This document shows positions 8,955 through 17,603 of a DNA stretch of 51,908 nt, one piece after another. Source of the DNA: Actinomycetota bacterium (GTDB lineage: Bacteria; Actinomycetota; Aquicultoria; Subteraquimicrobiales; Subteraquimicrobiaceae). Position numbers and translations under genes: made by a program. The notes under the pieces were generated by a model. The model had not been told where the DNA came from. It saw only the letters and a program-made list of their open reading frames with translations, and did no database searches. The stretch is from NCBI GenBank assembly GCA_030018275.1, contig JASEGB010000011.1, positions 1 through 51,908 on the forward strand. The letters run 5' to 3'. Numbering within the stretch: the first letter of the stretch is position 1; every line of letters begins with the position of its first letter.

Positions 8955-10640
8955 GTGAACAGATTAAAAGTTGGATTGATGATCTTAATTCCATTTATCT
9001 TTTTGCTTTTGGTCCTAAGATACATCGCGGGTTACATGCCGGGGGAGGCGAGAAATCTTCCCTTCTTCGCCTTCTGCTCCTTCTCCCGCATGCTGGTGGC
9101 ATACGTTTTCTCCTTCATCTTCGCCATCGCCTATGGTTATGCTTCTGCCACCAGAAAATGGGCCGAAAAGACACTCCTTCCCGCCCTGGATATCCTTCAA
9201 TCGGTTCCGGTCTTAGGCTTCTTTCCCGTAGCCGTTCTTCTCTTCATAAGCGTGTTCCGGGGAGAAAGGTTCGGAATCGAATTGGCCTCGATTTTCCTCA
9301 TCTTCACCAGCCAGGCTTGGAACATGGCCTTCGGTGTCTATGAATCCATTATCACCATTCCCAAGGATCTCCGACGGGCGAGTGCAGCCTATGGTCTCAG
9401 GGGATGGCTGAGGTTCAAGCGTCTTTTCCTCCCCGCTTGTGTACCAAAATTGATCTACAATAGCATGATGTCCTGGGCTGGAGGATGGTATTTTTTAATG
9501 GCCTGCGAAATTATTTCCTTGGGATGCATACGGCATAGATTACCCGGGTTGGGGAGTTTCCTTCTATTGAGCTCCGCCAAGGGAAGATTTGACTTGATTC
9601 TGTGGGGTCTTATGGTGCTGATTTTAATCATAGTCGCCCTGGATACCTTGGTGTGGAGACCCCTTTCACTCTGGGCGAACAAGTTCACCTACCAAATGAC
9701 GGCCACGGGAGAGACTGCTCCTCAAAGCCCACTATTTTCCCTGTATAAAGATATCATCATCTTCCTGAGGTTGAATTATATTGAGATAAAATTCTTAAAA
9801 TTGGTGGAAATAATCGATCGCCCCATCAAGAAACTTTATTCCCGTCTCAAAGGTTGGACTTTCTGGCGAAGCCTGGTCAAAGGTGTTAAAGCTATGGCTC
9901 TTATCCCCATATGCGGGGGTGCTATCTACATCGCATACTGGGTGACGATTGGCTTAATGAATATTTTCTCCAGACCTTTCCCCGCAGAAGCTAAGCTCAT
10001 CCCCTTGGCCATTCTAGCCTCCTTCGCCAGATTATCGGCAGCATACATCCTCTGCTTAGCCTGGACCATTCCAATGGCCGTATTGATTGGAAAGAACGAA
10101 AGACTCTCCAGGGTCCTCACTCCCCTAATTCAGATAGCGGCTTCCATTCCAGCCACGGCACTTTTCCCCCTCATCGTGATCGTGGTTATCCACTATCTCT
10201 GGGGCGGGATGGATTTAGCATCGATCCTTTTAGTTTTGACCGGAATGCAATGGTACGTACTGTTTAACTTACTTGCGGGGGTGAGATCCATCCCCGCAGA
10301 TTTGGATCAAGCCGTCAAATCCTTCGGGGTATCCGGATGGAATTATTGGAAAAGACTCATCCTCCCCGCCATTTTCCCCTCTCTGATCACGGGGAGCATC
10401 ACCGGCTGGGGAGGCGGCTGGAATGCCTTGATCGTCTCGGAATATCTGTTCTTCAGGGGTAAAACCCACACCGCCTTTGGGATTGGAATGTTGCTCGATA
10501 AAGCAACATATGAAATGGGCGACAGCTTAATGATATTATTATCTTTGACGGGAATGATTTTAACCATCGTGATCATGAATAGGTTTGTCTGGCGAAGACT
10601 TTATGAGAAGGCGGCAACGAAATATGTCATAGAATTTTAG
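8955..10640 (+). CDS. ABC importer, two fused permease domains (NitT/TauT-like)
   Basis: The 561-residue protein contains two homologous BPD_transp-type permease units in tandem, roughly residues 20-245 and 320-555. Each has the EAA-type loop: one carries [19 protein letters not shown], the other [19 protein letters not shown]. Each is followed by [13 protein letters not shown] or [13 protein letters not shown], characteristic of nitrate/sulfonate/taurine permeases. The start is GTG with GAGAGG upstream. It is followed 11 nt later by its ATPase and then by an AAA-associated-domain protein. No substrate-binding protein is encoded nearby, so the substrate is unknown. Confidence 0.88.
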   Translation: MNRLKVGLMILIPFIFLLLVLRYIAGYMPGEARNLPFFAFCSFSRMLVAYVFSFIFAIAYGYASATRKWAEKTLLPALDILQSVPVLGFFPVAVLLFISVFRGERFGIELASIFLIFTSQAWNMAFGVYESIITIPKDLRRASAAYGLRGWLRFKRLFLPACVPKLIYNSMMSWAGGWYFLMACEIISLGCIRHRLPGLGSFLLLSSAKGRFDLILWGLMVLILIIVALDTLVWRPLSLWANKFTYQMTATGETAPQSPLFSLYKDIIIFLRLNYIEIKFLKLVEIIDRPIKKLYSRLKGWTFWRSLVKGVKAMALIPICGGAIYIAYWVTIGLMNIFSRPFPAEAKLIPLAILASFARLSAAYILCLAWTIPMAVLIGKNERLSRVLTPLIQIAASIPATALFPLIVIVVIHYLWGGMDLASILLVLTGMQWYVLFNLLAGVRSIPADLDQAVKSFGVSGWNYWKRLILPAIFPSLITGSITGWGGGWNALIVSEYLFFRGKTHTAFGIGMLLDKATYEMGDSLMILLSLTGMILTIVIMNRFVWRRLYEKAATKYVIEF

Positions 10641-10651
10641 GGAGGATTTTA

Positions 10652-11407
10652 ATGGTTTTACTTGAAGTAAAAAATATATCAAAATCATTCTTTGAAGACA
10701 GTAAGAGGATTACCATCATCGAAGATATCACTTTCGATGTTTCAGAAGGTAAATTCGTATGTGTGGTTGGACCTTCCGGGTGCGGTAAAAGCACCCTTTT
10801 AAGGATGATTGCGGGACTCGATAAACCCACTACCGGAGAGATCTTATACCGAGGAAAACCCATTCAAAATGCCAACCTGCACGTAGCACTGGTCTTTCAA
10901 TCCTTCGCACTCCTTCCCTGGCTTACGGTCATGCAAAATGTATGCCTGGGATTGGAAGCTCGAGGCATACCACCCGAGCAAGGGATAAAAAGAGCGGAAA
11001 AATACATCGATAAAGTGGGATTGGAGGGATTTGAAGAGGCGTATCCCCGGGAGTTATCAGGGGGGATGAAGCAGAGGGTGGGACTCGCCCGAGCACTGGT
11101 GGTGGAACCAGAACTGCTCCTGATGGATGAGCCCTTCTCTGCACTGGATGCCTTGACCGCGGAAAACCTCCGCGAGGAGGTGTTGGATTTATGGCAAGAC
11201 AAAAGCCTTCCCTTTAGAGGGGTGGTGATGGTCACCCATAGCATTGAAGAGGCAGTTTATATGGGCGAGAAGGTGGTGGTGATATCGTCAAGACCGGGAA
11301 AGGTGATCGATAATATACGCATTGAACTTTCTCGACCAAGGGATCGGAGGGATGAGAATTTCAACAAAATAACCGATAAAATCTACTCGCTTATCGTAGG
11401 GCATTAA
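10652..11407 (+). CDS. ABC importer ATP-binding protein (NitT/TauT-like)
   Basis: The 251-residue ATPase pairs with the fused permease upstream. Walker A is GPSGCGKST, the Q-loop is [18 protein letters not shown], the signature is [15 protein letters not shown], Walker B is [12 protein letters not shown], and the switch is [17 protein letters not shown]. This pattern is typical of the SsuB/NrtD/TauB group. GGAGG precedes the ATG by about 6 nt. The middle gene of a three-gene operon. Confidence 0.92.
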   Translation: MVLLEVKNISKSFFEDSKRITIIEDITFDVSEGKFVCVVGPSGCGKSTLLRMIAGLDKPTTGEILYRGKPIQNANLHVALVFQSFALLPWLTVMQNVCLGLEARGIPPEQGIKRAEKYIDKVGLEGFEEAYPRELSGGMKQRVGLARALVVEPELLLMDEPFSALDALTAENLREEVLDLWQDKSLPFRGVVMVTHSIEEAVYMGEKVVVISSRPGKVIDNIRIELSRPRDRRDENFNKITDKIYSLIVGH

Positions 11408-11432
11408 GGTAAAGGAGGAAAGAGAAATTAAG

Positions 11433-11921
11433 ATGAGCGTGGAGCCGCTGCCCCGAACCGGCATTAGTAATGTGATTGGTTTGCTTGAATTCATTGACGA
11501 CGCAGGGGGAAAGGAAGATGTATTCAGGCTTACTAGGGAGCTTCAATATGATTTGGAGGATATATTGCCAGTGATCGAAGCTTCGGAGTTGTTGGAGCTC
11601 TCTGAGGTAAGCGACGGGGATATAAAGCTTACAGCGTTGGGTAAAAAATTATTGGAATCGGACGTCAATGAAAGAAAGTTAATCGTAAAAAGGCAGCTAA
11701 AAAAGATCAAAGTATTCCAAGAGGTAATATCAACCTTGAAGGCAAGAGTCGACAGACACTTGGACAGAGAATTCGTTGTTGAACTCTTTGAGACGAACCT
11801 ATCTGAAGAGGACGCGGAAAGCTTAGTTCATACCCTCATTGAGTGGGGTAGATATGCTGAATTAATCGGCTATAACCACGATACTGAAGAGATATACCTC
11901 GATCAAGAGGATCAGGATTAA
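11433..11921 (+). CDS. AAA-associated C-terminal domain protein of ABC importer
   Basis: The 162-residue soluble protein matches the small domain found at the C-terminus of some nitrate/sulfonate-type ATPases or as a separate gene beside them. The central part (TALGKKLLESDVNERKLIV) has the winged-helix-like TxxG..l...d...R pattern of that family, and a C-terminal helical part ends with a run of acidic residues. It is the third gene of the importer operon and probably regulates the ATPase. Its stop overlaps the convergent subtilase stop by 4 nt. Confidence 0.75.
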   Translation: MSVEPLPRTGISNVIGLLEFIDDAGGKEDVFRLTRELQYDLEDILPVIEASELLELSEVSDGDIKLTALGKKLLESDVNERKLIVKRQLKKIKVFQEVISTLKARVDRHLDREFVVELFETNLSEEDAESLVHTLIEWGRYAELIGYNHDTEEIYLDQEDQD

Positions 11922-13228
11922 TCCCCCTTGAGCCTCTTTTTAACAAAATGTACGATCTCCCAAAAAGTTGCCAGGCAACCGGGTTTTGTCGGTCCAAGTT
12001 CTGGAGCTTCCGGTGGATTTTCGTGTGTTTGAACATACCTTAAAGCATCTTCGGCGACTATTCTTCCCGCCCCTTGGGCATATTGGTCCACGCCTAAATC
12101 CTTTGCCGTATGGATGAAAGCTTCCTTTATCAAACGTGGTGAGGCGACCGGTTTTGCTTGGAGGAGTAGGGCACTAAGGCCAGCCACGTGTGGAGTGGCC
12201 ATGCTTGTCCCGGTAGCGGAGGTATAATGGTCATTAACCGGTTTGCCCATCAATACCTCATCCGCGCGGCAAGAGATTATATCCACACCAGGGGCTACCA
12301 CATCGGGTTTTAACCTCTCATCGGCGGTGGGTCCTCGGGAGGAAAACTTCGCCACCTTATCCCTATCCGTGGAGGCTCCCACGGTTATCACATTCCTTGC
12401 GCAACCAGGACTTCCGATGGTATATTTCTTCGGACCATCATTTCCAGCCGCGACGCAAATTATAACACCCTGACCAACGGCTGCATCGCACGTCTCGCTC
12501 AAGGCATCCGTTCCATCGCAGGGACCCTCGGAGCCCAAAGATAAATTTACGATGTGGGCTCCCATCTCCACAGCCCACTCAATTCCCGCCATTACATCAC
12601 TCATCCTGCCAATACCATCACCCTTTAGAACCTTGGCTGCCAAGATATTTGCCTCCGGTGCCACTCCTCTATACCTCCCCTTCGAGGAAGCGCCACTACC
12701 TGTGGCTATTCCCGCCACATGGGTCCCATGTCCATTGAGATCCCTGAAACCCTCCAGAGTAAAATCCCTCGTCGCCACCACCCTGGGGAAGAGATCCGGG
12801 TGGTTTTTATCCACTCCCGTATCCACAATGGCGATATTAACCCCTTTCCCCATGTACTCCCCCCAAATTTTTGGGACTCCTATCAGCGGAACCGAGGTAT
12901 CCAAAGTCGCATAAACCTTTCTATCCATTTCTATTCTTTCAACCCAAGGTTCTTCGGCAAGCCTTTCAACCTCCCCAGCAGGTAAAGCCAAGGAAAAGAC
13001 ATTGATTAGCCTTATTTGATGGCGGATGGTGTAATAGGGCTTCTCCATGAGCTTGGAGGCACATTCCCTCCCCACTTGACCTACCTTGACGATTACATGA
13101 ATGTGCTCATGGGGTTCTTTCCTTTTGATTCTCGCTACAAGCTCCGGTGTGATATACATACATCCTGCCCTCTTCAAAACCAGTCCTTTATTCACCCTTT
13201 GATTTAACCCTGGACATAATTCGTCCAC
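11918..13228 (-). CDS. Subtilisin-like serine protease (S8) with I9-type propeptide
   Basis: The catalytic triad is complete: Asp in IAIVDTGVDKNHPDL, His in GHGTHVAGIATG, and Ser in GTSMATPHVAG. The oxyanion Asn is in VCVAAGNDGP-like context (IICVAAGNDGPKKY). About 90 residues precede the catalytic domain and form an I9-like propeptide (HIHVIVKVGQVGRECASKL ... RLINVFSLALPAGEVERL). There is no signal peptide, so the enzyme is either intracellular or exported by another route. The GTG at 13228 has GGAAG upstream; an ATG at 13159 is an alternative. The upstream gene (13472-13753) encodes a second, free-standing propeptide-like domain. Confidence 0.93.
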   Translation of the reverse strand: MDELCPGLNQRVNKGLVLKRAGCMYITPELVARIKRKEPHEHIHVIVKVGQVGRECASKLMEKPYYTIRHQIRLINVFSLALPAGEVERLAEEPWVERIEMDRKVYATLDTSVPLIGVPKIWGEYMGKGVNIAIVDTGVDKNHPDLFPRVVATRDFTLEGFRDLNGHGTHVAGIATGSGASSKGRYRGVAPEANILAAKVLKGDGIGRMSDVMAGIEWAVEMGAHIVNLSLGSEGPCDGTDALSETCDAAVGQGVIICVAAGNDGPKKYTIGSPGCARNVITVGASTDRDKVAKFSSRGPTADERLKPDVVAPGVDIISCRADEVLMGKPVNDHYTSATGTSMATPHVAGLSALLLQAKPVASPRLIKEAFIHTAKDLGVDQYAQGAGRIVAEDALRYVQTHENPPEAPELGPTKPGCLATFWEIVHFVKKRLKGD

Positions 13229-13260
13229 AGGAGTTTCTTCCAGTATGCTGTTTATTCCAG

Positions 13261-13383
13261 GTCAATGCAAAATGCAAAAATCAAAAATAAAAATGACATA
13301 TCAAAATGTAAAATATTGTTCTTTTAAACCATTTTAAATTTTAGATTGTCATTTTGCACTTTTCATTTTGAATTTTGAATTTG
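13261..13383. repeat. AT-rich imperfect palindrome
   Basis: Left arm elements AAAATGCAAAAATC and AAAATGACATATC recur in inverted form in the right half as GATTGTCATTTTGC and CATTTTGAATTTTG. The arms are about 50 nt with an AT-rich centre near 13320. It fills the spacer between the subtilase and the inhibitor-like gene. Long AT-rich palindromes of this type are frequent dispersed, non-coding repeats. No further copy was seen in this window. Confidence 0.5.
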
Positions 13384-13471
13384 AGATGTGCTTAATTAAG
13401 AATTTATGTCTAGCCTATGCCCTTTGATTATTTATACCCATGACCAGTGGCCTCTAATTTCAACCTTCAAC

Positions 13472-13753
13472 TTACAAAGCTTTAACTTCCTTATCCTCCT
13501 CGATTTTTACCACCCATGCCTCTTTCTCAAGCTCTAAGGCCATCTTGGCGGAAGTCTCAATGGCCACCGCATTTATCAGTCTATATTCATGTTTCACCCG
13601 CACACCACGCTTTTCAAGAACGGAGGGAAGATTTTTGGGAGGCCGTGCGAGATGGATGACCAACCGCACGATCTCATCCGGTTTTTCTCTCGCCAAATCC
13701 TTCAATTCCTTCAAAAATTCCCTTTCATGCACCGATATCGCCTTTTTATCCAA
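13472..13753 (-). CDS. Stand-alone peptidase-inhibitor I9-like (propeptide) protein
   Basis: This 93-residue protein aligns by eye with the propeptide of the neighbouring subtilase. IVRLVIHLARP corresponds to HIHVIVKV, HEYRLINAVAIETSAKMALE to HQIRLINVFSLALPAGEVER, and EAWVVKIEEDKEVKAL to EPWVERIEMDRKVYAT. There is no protease domain and no signal peptide. Free-standing I9 domains can act in trans as inhibitors or folding chaperones of subtilases. The start used is TTG; an internal GTG (VHERE) is also possible. The inhibitor role is inference from homology and position. Confidence 0.7.
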   Translation of the reverse strand: MDKKAISVHEREFLKELKDLAREKPDEIVRLVIHLARPPKNLPSVLEKRGVRVKHEYRLINAVAIETSAKMALELEKEAWVVKIEEDKEVKAL

Positions 13754-13859
13754 ATCTTTTGCCTTTATAATATATCAAAAGCATCTTTCATTTCTCCCAT
13801 TTTGTTAAGAAATTTGAAAAGCTTTGTCACCAGAATATTATCTTAGTTAGGTGATATAA

Positions 13860-14480
13860 ATGCTGAAGAAAAGATCGCTGCGCAAAGATATCCTCGAGCA
13901 AAGGAACAATCAAGGTAGCAAAGAGATGATGAAAAAAAGCAAAAAAATCGAGGAGCGCCTTTTTGAAATGACTCAATTTAAAGAGGCTTGGACCATCATG
14001 TTTTATGCCTCCTTCAAGAGTGAGGTCAGGACCGAATCGATGATAAGGAAAGCTCTTGCCCTGGGGAAAAGGGTCGTTCTTCCCATCCTTGAAACCCAAA
14101 GCGGAGAACTGGACGCCTCACGCATTCAAGACTTTGATCAGGATTTACAACCAGGTGCCTATGGGATTTTGGAGCCGAAACAGACCCAACCGGTGGACGC
14201 TTTAGAAATCGACATGGTCATATTGCCCGGAATAGTTTTTGATGAGCGCGGACACAGACTTGGTTACGGAGGCGGTTGCTACGATAGATTCTTAAATAAA
14301 ATAAATCCCCAGACGATCCTGGTCGGCTTAGCCTACGAACTCCAGCTCGTGAATGAAGTTCCCACCGCCCCCCACGATATTCCCGTCCATAAAATCGTGA
14401 CCGAGGAAAGGATAATCGACTGCCTGCCTGTCGGCAGACATGGCAAAGGAGAGGAGATTTGGAGATCCTCGAAATCCTAA
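13860..14480 (+). CDS. 5-formyltetrahydrofolate cyclo-ligase
   Basis: It makes 5,10-methenyl-THF from 5-formyl-THF and ATP in one-carbon metabolism. Family motifs are the N-terminal KKRSLRKDILEQR, FYASFKSEVRTE, the phosphate-binding GYGGGCYDRFL and VGLAYELQLVNEVPTAPHDI. The length of 206 residues is slightly above normal because a palindromic element (14421-14446) is inserted in frame near residue 187, encoding CLPVGRHG after the usual ...VTEERIID end. The catalytic part is untouched. Transcribed divergently from the I9-like gene and overlapping the M20 peptidase start. Confidence 0.92.
   Translation: MLKKRSLRKDILEQRNNQGSKEMMKKSKKIEERLFEMTQFKEAWTIMFYASFKSEVRTESMIRKALALGKRVVLPILETQSGELDASRIQDFDQDLQPGAYGILEPKQTQPVDALEIDMVILPGIVFDERGHRLGYGGGCYDRFLNKINPQTILVGLAYELQLVNEVPTAPHDIPVHKIVTEERIIDCLPVGRHGKGEEIWRSSKS
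14421..14446 (+). repeat. Intragenic palindromic element, copy 1
   Basis: The core CCTGCCTGTCGGCAGACA is identical over 18 nt to the element inside the membrane phosphatase-like gene at 44209-44226. It contains the near-palindrome TGCCTGTCGGCA. It is read here as CLPVGRHG at the C-terminus of the cyclo-ligase. Confidence 0.75.
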
Positions 14481-15407
14481 AGGAGTTGGTATCCATCCCC
14501 AGCCCACCGTGGCAGGAGGAAAGGATTCAGCAATATCTGGGAACTTCTCCTTTGCACTCACACCGATACTTTCCCGCCTTACCTCCACCCTCGTCCATAT
14601 TCGCCTCAAGTTCAGGGGGGAAACCTCATAGGGAGAGGGGCGGTGGATGCCAAAGGACAGATAGCGGCACTCCTGGAAGCGGTCAAGTTTAGCAAGAGGG
14701 ATTGCGTAATTGCCCTCGTGGTGGACGAAGAAAACGAGGGAAAAAGCTCGGAAATTCTCGAAGTAGAAGTTGAAGCGGCTGTAGTTCTGGAACCGACGAA
14801 CCTGGATATCGCCATCGCCGAGGCTGGCGCCGTGGAGGTGGAAATCGAAGTAAAGGGGAAAGGGGTACATGCCGCCACACCCGATAGGGGGAAATGCCAT
14901 ACTAAAGCCCTTGAAATCTACGAAAGAATCAAAACACTCCCCTTTTTAAGACAAAGGCATGCTCTCCTCCCAAAATCGTGGGTTAACTTGGGAGTCATAG
15001 AAGGCGGATGCGATGTGGGGATGGTTCCCGAGAAATGTAAGATTCAACTTGATGTAGTCATCCTTCCAGGCGTAGATGTCGAAGAAGCGATAAAACAGAT
15101 TAAGGGTTTAACCGAAGGAGAGGGGGCTTCCTTAAAGATATTGGATATCTCGCCGCCGTTCTCGGTCGAGCAATCAGAGAAAATAGTGAGGACCCTTTCG
15201 AAAGCATTCAAAGAAGTCACCCAACGAGAGCCAAGATTTTGTGGGATGCGGAGCTGGACCGATGCTGAAAACCTTATGGCAAAGGGGATCCCCACCCTCA
15301 TCTTCGGAGCAGGCGACTTGGCTCATGCTCACTCATCCCATGAGTCCATCTCCATAAAGGACCTTGAAACCATGGCAAAAATCTTAGCCCACCTCATCGA
15401 CCTCTAG
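14459..15407 (+). pseudogene. M20-family peptidase/deacylase, frameshifted near the N-terminus
   Basis: The zinc-dependent M20 core is well preserved. In frame from about 14548: LLLCTHTDTFPPY (metal His and Asp), GRGAVDAKGQIAAL, VVDEENEGKSS (catalytic Glu pair), KGKGVHAATPDRG, and the final metal His in AHAHSSHES. The real N-terminus (MEILEILKELVSIPSPPWQE, TTG start behind the cyclo-ligase) lies in another frame and stops matching after IQQYL near 14545. About 30-40 residues that normally link these parts are missing, so a deletion that also shifted frame is the simplest explanation. An internal GTG start at 14643 would skip the first metal ligands. Confidence 0.75.
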
Positions 15408-15630
15408 GCGTAAAACAAAACTTCTTTTCTCTTCTCCTTCTATCCTCTCTCCCACTCTTATTTTGGGAGCAATTATGGCTTGAAATTCTGTTTTTAAAAT
15501 ATCATCGGTAGATACATATTGATCCTGCTTGAAAATATAGTTTGTTATTCATATTGACCTTCCCTTGTTAGTTTCTCTTTAAATTATAGTCGATTATGAG
15601 ACTTATTTTAAGAAAGGCATTTCAAATATA
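15408..15630. other. Intergenic region, no gene seen
   Basis: AT-rich sequence after the M20 gene. No coding frame, tRNA or strong hairpin with a T-run is visible. Confidence 0.35.
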
Positions 15631-15650
15631 TTACGAACATATGTTCGTAA
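15631..15650. promoter_or_regulatory. Probable LexA (SOS) box
   Basis: TTACGAACATATGTTCGTAA is a perfect 20-nt palindrome. It contains CGAACATATGTTCG, a match to the Gram-positive/actinobacterial LexA consensus CGAAC-N4-GTTCG. The only plus-strand frame downstream is the small ORF at 15776. A related box lies at 51821-51836. Confidence 0.6.
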
Positions 15651-15775
15651 TCAAGTTCTGCAAGAAAGTTTTTGATGTTTATAATAAACATAAAATTAAC
15701 CGCCACATTCAAAGACCAAATAGAAAATAATTGGCAGGTGCTTTTACATAGAATTAATAAAGCAAGTTGTGAATT

Positions 15776-15949
15776 ATGGCGAAAACAACCGAGAAATTCG
15801 TAGAGCTTAGGAAGTTGCTCACAAACCAAGCTTATAGTGGACGGTCAGATTTTATCCTTTGGAAGAGTCTTATGCAGGCTCTGGAAAAAGATCCTCAGAG
15901 CACCCTCAAAATAACAATCTCCTCACCTATCATATCAAAAATCACCTGA
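15776..15949 (+). CDS. Small ORF downstream of the SOS-type box, possibly truncated
   Basis: A 57-codon frame begins MAKTTEKFVELRKLL and has a plausible helical, charged composition up to about EKDPQSTL (near 15900). Beyond that it runs antisense through the end of the toxin gene, where the composition changes. I do not recognise the product. The 3' part was probably lost when the toxin-antitoxin segment joined here. No clear ribosome site is seen. Confidence 0.3.
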   Translation: MAKTTEKFVELRKLLTNQAYSGRSDFILWKSLMQALEKDPQSTLKITISSPIISKIT

Positions 15950-16122
15950 TAATCGCCTACTCTGAACCGGTATTCGCCAATTTTGGGATCAATTAATTTT
16001 GTAGAATGAGCCAATGGCCAGAGAAGTTTCTCAAGAGCTTTCTTTAGACGTCGCCTGGCAACTATATCAAGTTTTCTAATATCCTTAACAGTCCTATGGG
16101 TGTAGACAAGCCGGTAGGCCAC
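15895..16122 (-). CDS. RelE/ParE-family toxin, C-terminally shortened
   Basis: The 75-residue product (MAYRLVYTHRTVKDIRKLD ... YRFRVGDYQVIFDMIGEEIV) fits the RelE/ParE mRNA-interferase fold. The normal end of the family, ILRVGHRREIY-like, is cut to ILRVL and a stop, so the usual last 8-10 residues, which carry catalytic residues in many members, are missing. GTG start overlaps the antitoxin stop as TAGTG. With a frameshifted antitoxin beside it the pair is probably decaying. Confidence 0.7.
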   Translation of the reverse strand: MAYRLVYTHRTVKDIRKLDIVARRRLKKALEKLLWPLAHSTKLIDPKIGEYRFRVGDYQVIFDMIGEEIVILRVL

Positions 16123-16371
16123 TACAGCTCCCCAAATACCTCTTCGTGACTAAAAATACCAGCTTTATAATCGGCTCGGGCTTCCTTGATGCTTTTCAGA
16201 TATTCTGGATTGGTAGCAGCTAAAAGATCCTCAAAGAAATCCAGATTTACCAGAGCGGATATGGGGGCGTCCCTTTTTGGTCACAATAAAATGGTCTTCA
16301 CCTTTAGAAACCTCCTTCAATACATCAGCTAGATGGTCGCGTAATGTTGTCGCTTTAACAAATTTGAGCAT
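16122..16371 (-). pseudogene. Phd/YefM-family antitoxin with a frameshift
   Basis: The N-terminal frame reads MLKFVKATTLRDHLADVLKE and then FIVTKKGRP, the standard Phd/YefM DNA-binding domain. Right after this a run of five C (CGCCCCCAT on the minus strand) shifts the frame. In the next frame the expected continuation reads ISALVNLDFFEDLLAA and ends ...SHEEVFGEL, the toxin-binding tail. Removing one C restores a normal antitoxin of about 83 residues. A homopolymer sequencing error is an alternative to real decay. Confidence 0.75.
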
Positions 16372-16390
16372 GACCCTCAACTCCTATTAA

Positions 16391-16416
16391 AATGTCATTA
16401 TAAAATGTCATTATAA
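16391..16416. promoter_or_regulatory. Tandem 13-mer, probable antitoxin operator
   Basis: AATGTCATTATAA occurs twice in direct tandem (16391-16403 and 16404-16416), 20 nt upstream of the antitoxin start. On the minus strand it reads TTATAATGACATT, which includes a TATAAT-like -10. Repeated operators at this position are typical for autoregulated Phd/YefM loci. Confidence 0.5.
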
Positions 16417-16456
16417 ATGTAAATTTGTCAACCTAAATTATTTCCCATGTTGAAAA

Positions 16457-17059
16457 TTACGTGTACAGGATCATTCTCAGCCAGATTCCCCACCGGTAGA
16501 GCTTCATGAATCCCAGTTTCTCATATACCTTTATTGCCCGTTCATTTCTTCCGCCTACCCAGAGGGTGATCCTCTTCCGACCCTTGGATTTCAGATACTC
16601 CACGACCTCCTGAATTAGAGCCTTTCCAATCCCCTTCCCTTGATACCTCTTATCCACCGCCAACTCATGAATCTCACCCACGAGATCCTCCTGCCAGTCA
16701 TACCACTTAGAATGTACAGCGATGAAACCCACGGTCTTACTATCCCAGATCGCCATGAAAAACCCTTGAGGATCGCCTTTGAATAGCCACTTCAAATACC
16801 TTTTAACTTCACGGCGATTGGGGTAAGCATATTCTGGAAAATCCTGGTAAGCAGATATGTAAGTCCTTATGAGCTCAGGGATCATTCGCCTGAACTTTTC
16901 CTCAGATAAAGTCTCTATTTTTACCATCACTGTCAATTTATTTTCGTTCTGAGCCCTCTTTTCCTTCAAAAACAACCTCTTTAATCCATCCCCCATAAAC
17001 TTAAACATCAGCTCACTTGCCTGAGGTTGCAAAAAGGAGTATAAAAAGGGAAGCATCAT
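16457..17059 (-). CDS. GNAT-family N-acetyltransferase
   Basis: The acetyl-CoA binding core is plain: IHELAVDKRYQGKGIGKALI (motif A) then GRKRITLWVGGRNERAIKVY and EKLGFMKLYRW. The substrate is not predictable. The open frame gives 200 residues, but the first about 44 (rich in Phe, Leu and Lys) are not part of the fold, and an ATG at 16927 (MVKIETLSEEKF) would give a normal length; neither start has a good ribosome site. Transcribed divergently from nrdR. Confidence 0.8.
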   Translation of the reverse strand: MMLPFLYSFLQPQASELMFKFMGDGLKRLFLKEKRAQNENKLTVMVKIETLSEEKFRRMIPELIRTYISAYQDFPEYAYPNRREVKRYLKWLFKGDPQGFFMAIWDSKTVGFIAVHSKWYDWQEDLVGEIHELAVDKRYQGKGIGKALIQEVVEYLKSKGRKRITLWVGGRNERAIKVYEKLGFMKLYRWGIWLRMILYT

Positions 17060-17137
17060 AAAAATAATACAGGTGTGGCATAAATACCATTCAAAGGTAT
17101 AGTCATTTGTGAAATAAGCGGAGCGGTTTAACAGGCC

Positions 17138-17602
17138 ATGAAGTGTCCCTTTTGTGGTTATTTAGAGACAAAGGTAATAGATTCAAGAGCAACTGAAGCC
17201 GGGGACGCTATCCGGCGAAGAAGAGAGTGCCTCGAGTGCCAGCGGAGATTCACCACCTATGAGAGGCAGGAAGAAATCCCCCTGATGGTCATCAAAAAAA
17301 ATGGTCAGCGTGAGCCCTTCGATAGAGCCAAACTCTTAAAAGGCTTGCAAAGGGCCACGGTGAAGAGGGAGATTACTCTCTCCCAGTTGGAAAATATCGT
17401 CACCGATATCGAGAGTGAACTCCGCAATCAATTCAAATATGAGGTACCATCGAAGGAAATCGGCGAAATGGCCTTGAAGAGATTGAGAGAAATAGATAAG
17501 GTGGCTTATGTGCGCTTCGCTTCCGTTTATCGAGAGTTTAAGGATATAGACGAATTCACCGCAGAGCTCGCCAAGCTCCACAGAAATCTGGATAAAAAGT
17601 AG
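17138..17602 (+). CDS. nrdR: Transcriptional repressor NrdR
   Basis: This is the zinc-finger and ATP-cone regulator of ribonucleotide reductase genes. The Zn ribbon uses [13 protein letters not shown] and [13 protein letters not shown]. The ATP-cone spans about residues 49-139 ([20 protein letters not shown]). The length of 154 residues is standard. No nrd genes are in the window. It ends 2 nt before the convergent pilin-like gene. Confidence 0.96.
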   Translation: MKCPFCGYLETKVIDSRATEAGDAIRRRRECLECQRRFTTYERQEEIPLMVIKKNGQREPFDRAKLLKGLQRATVKREITLSQLENIVTDIESELRNQFKYEVPSKEIGEMALKRLREIDKVAYVRFASVYREFKDIDEFTAELAKLHRNLDKK

Positions 17603-17603
17603 A

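Noticed and set aside
8900-9400. Alternative frame at 8909-9343 across the permease start
   Set aside because: It is an overlapping shadow of the permease, rich in Arg, Leu and His as expected for an out-of-frame reading.
15608-15829. 73-codon minus-strand ORF
   Set aside because: It is AT-rich with a Phe, Leu, Ile and Cys composition, has no ribosome site and overlaps the SOS-type palindrome.
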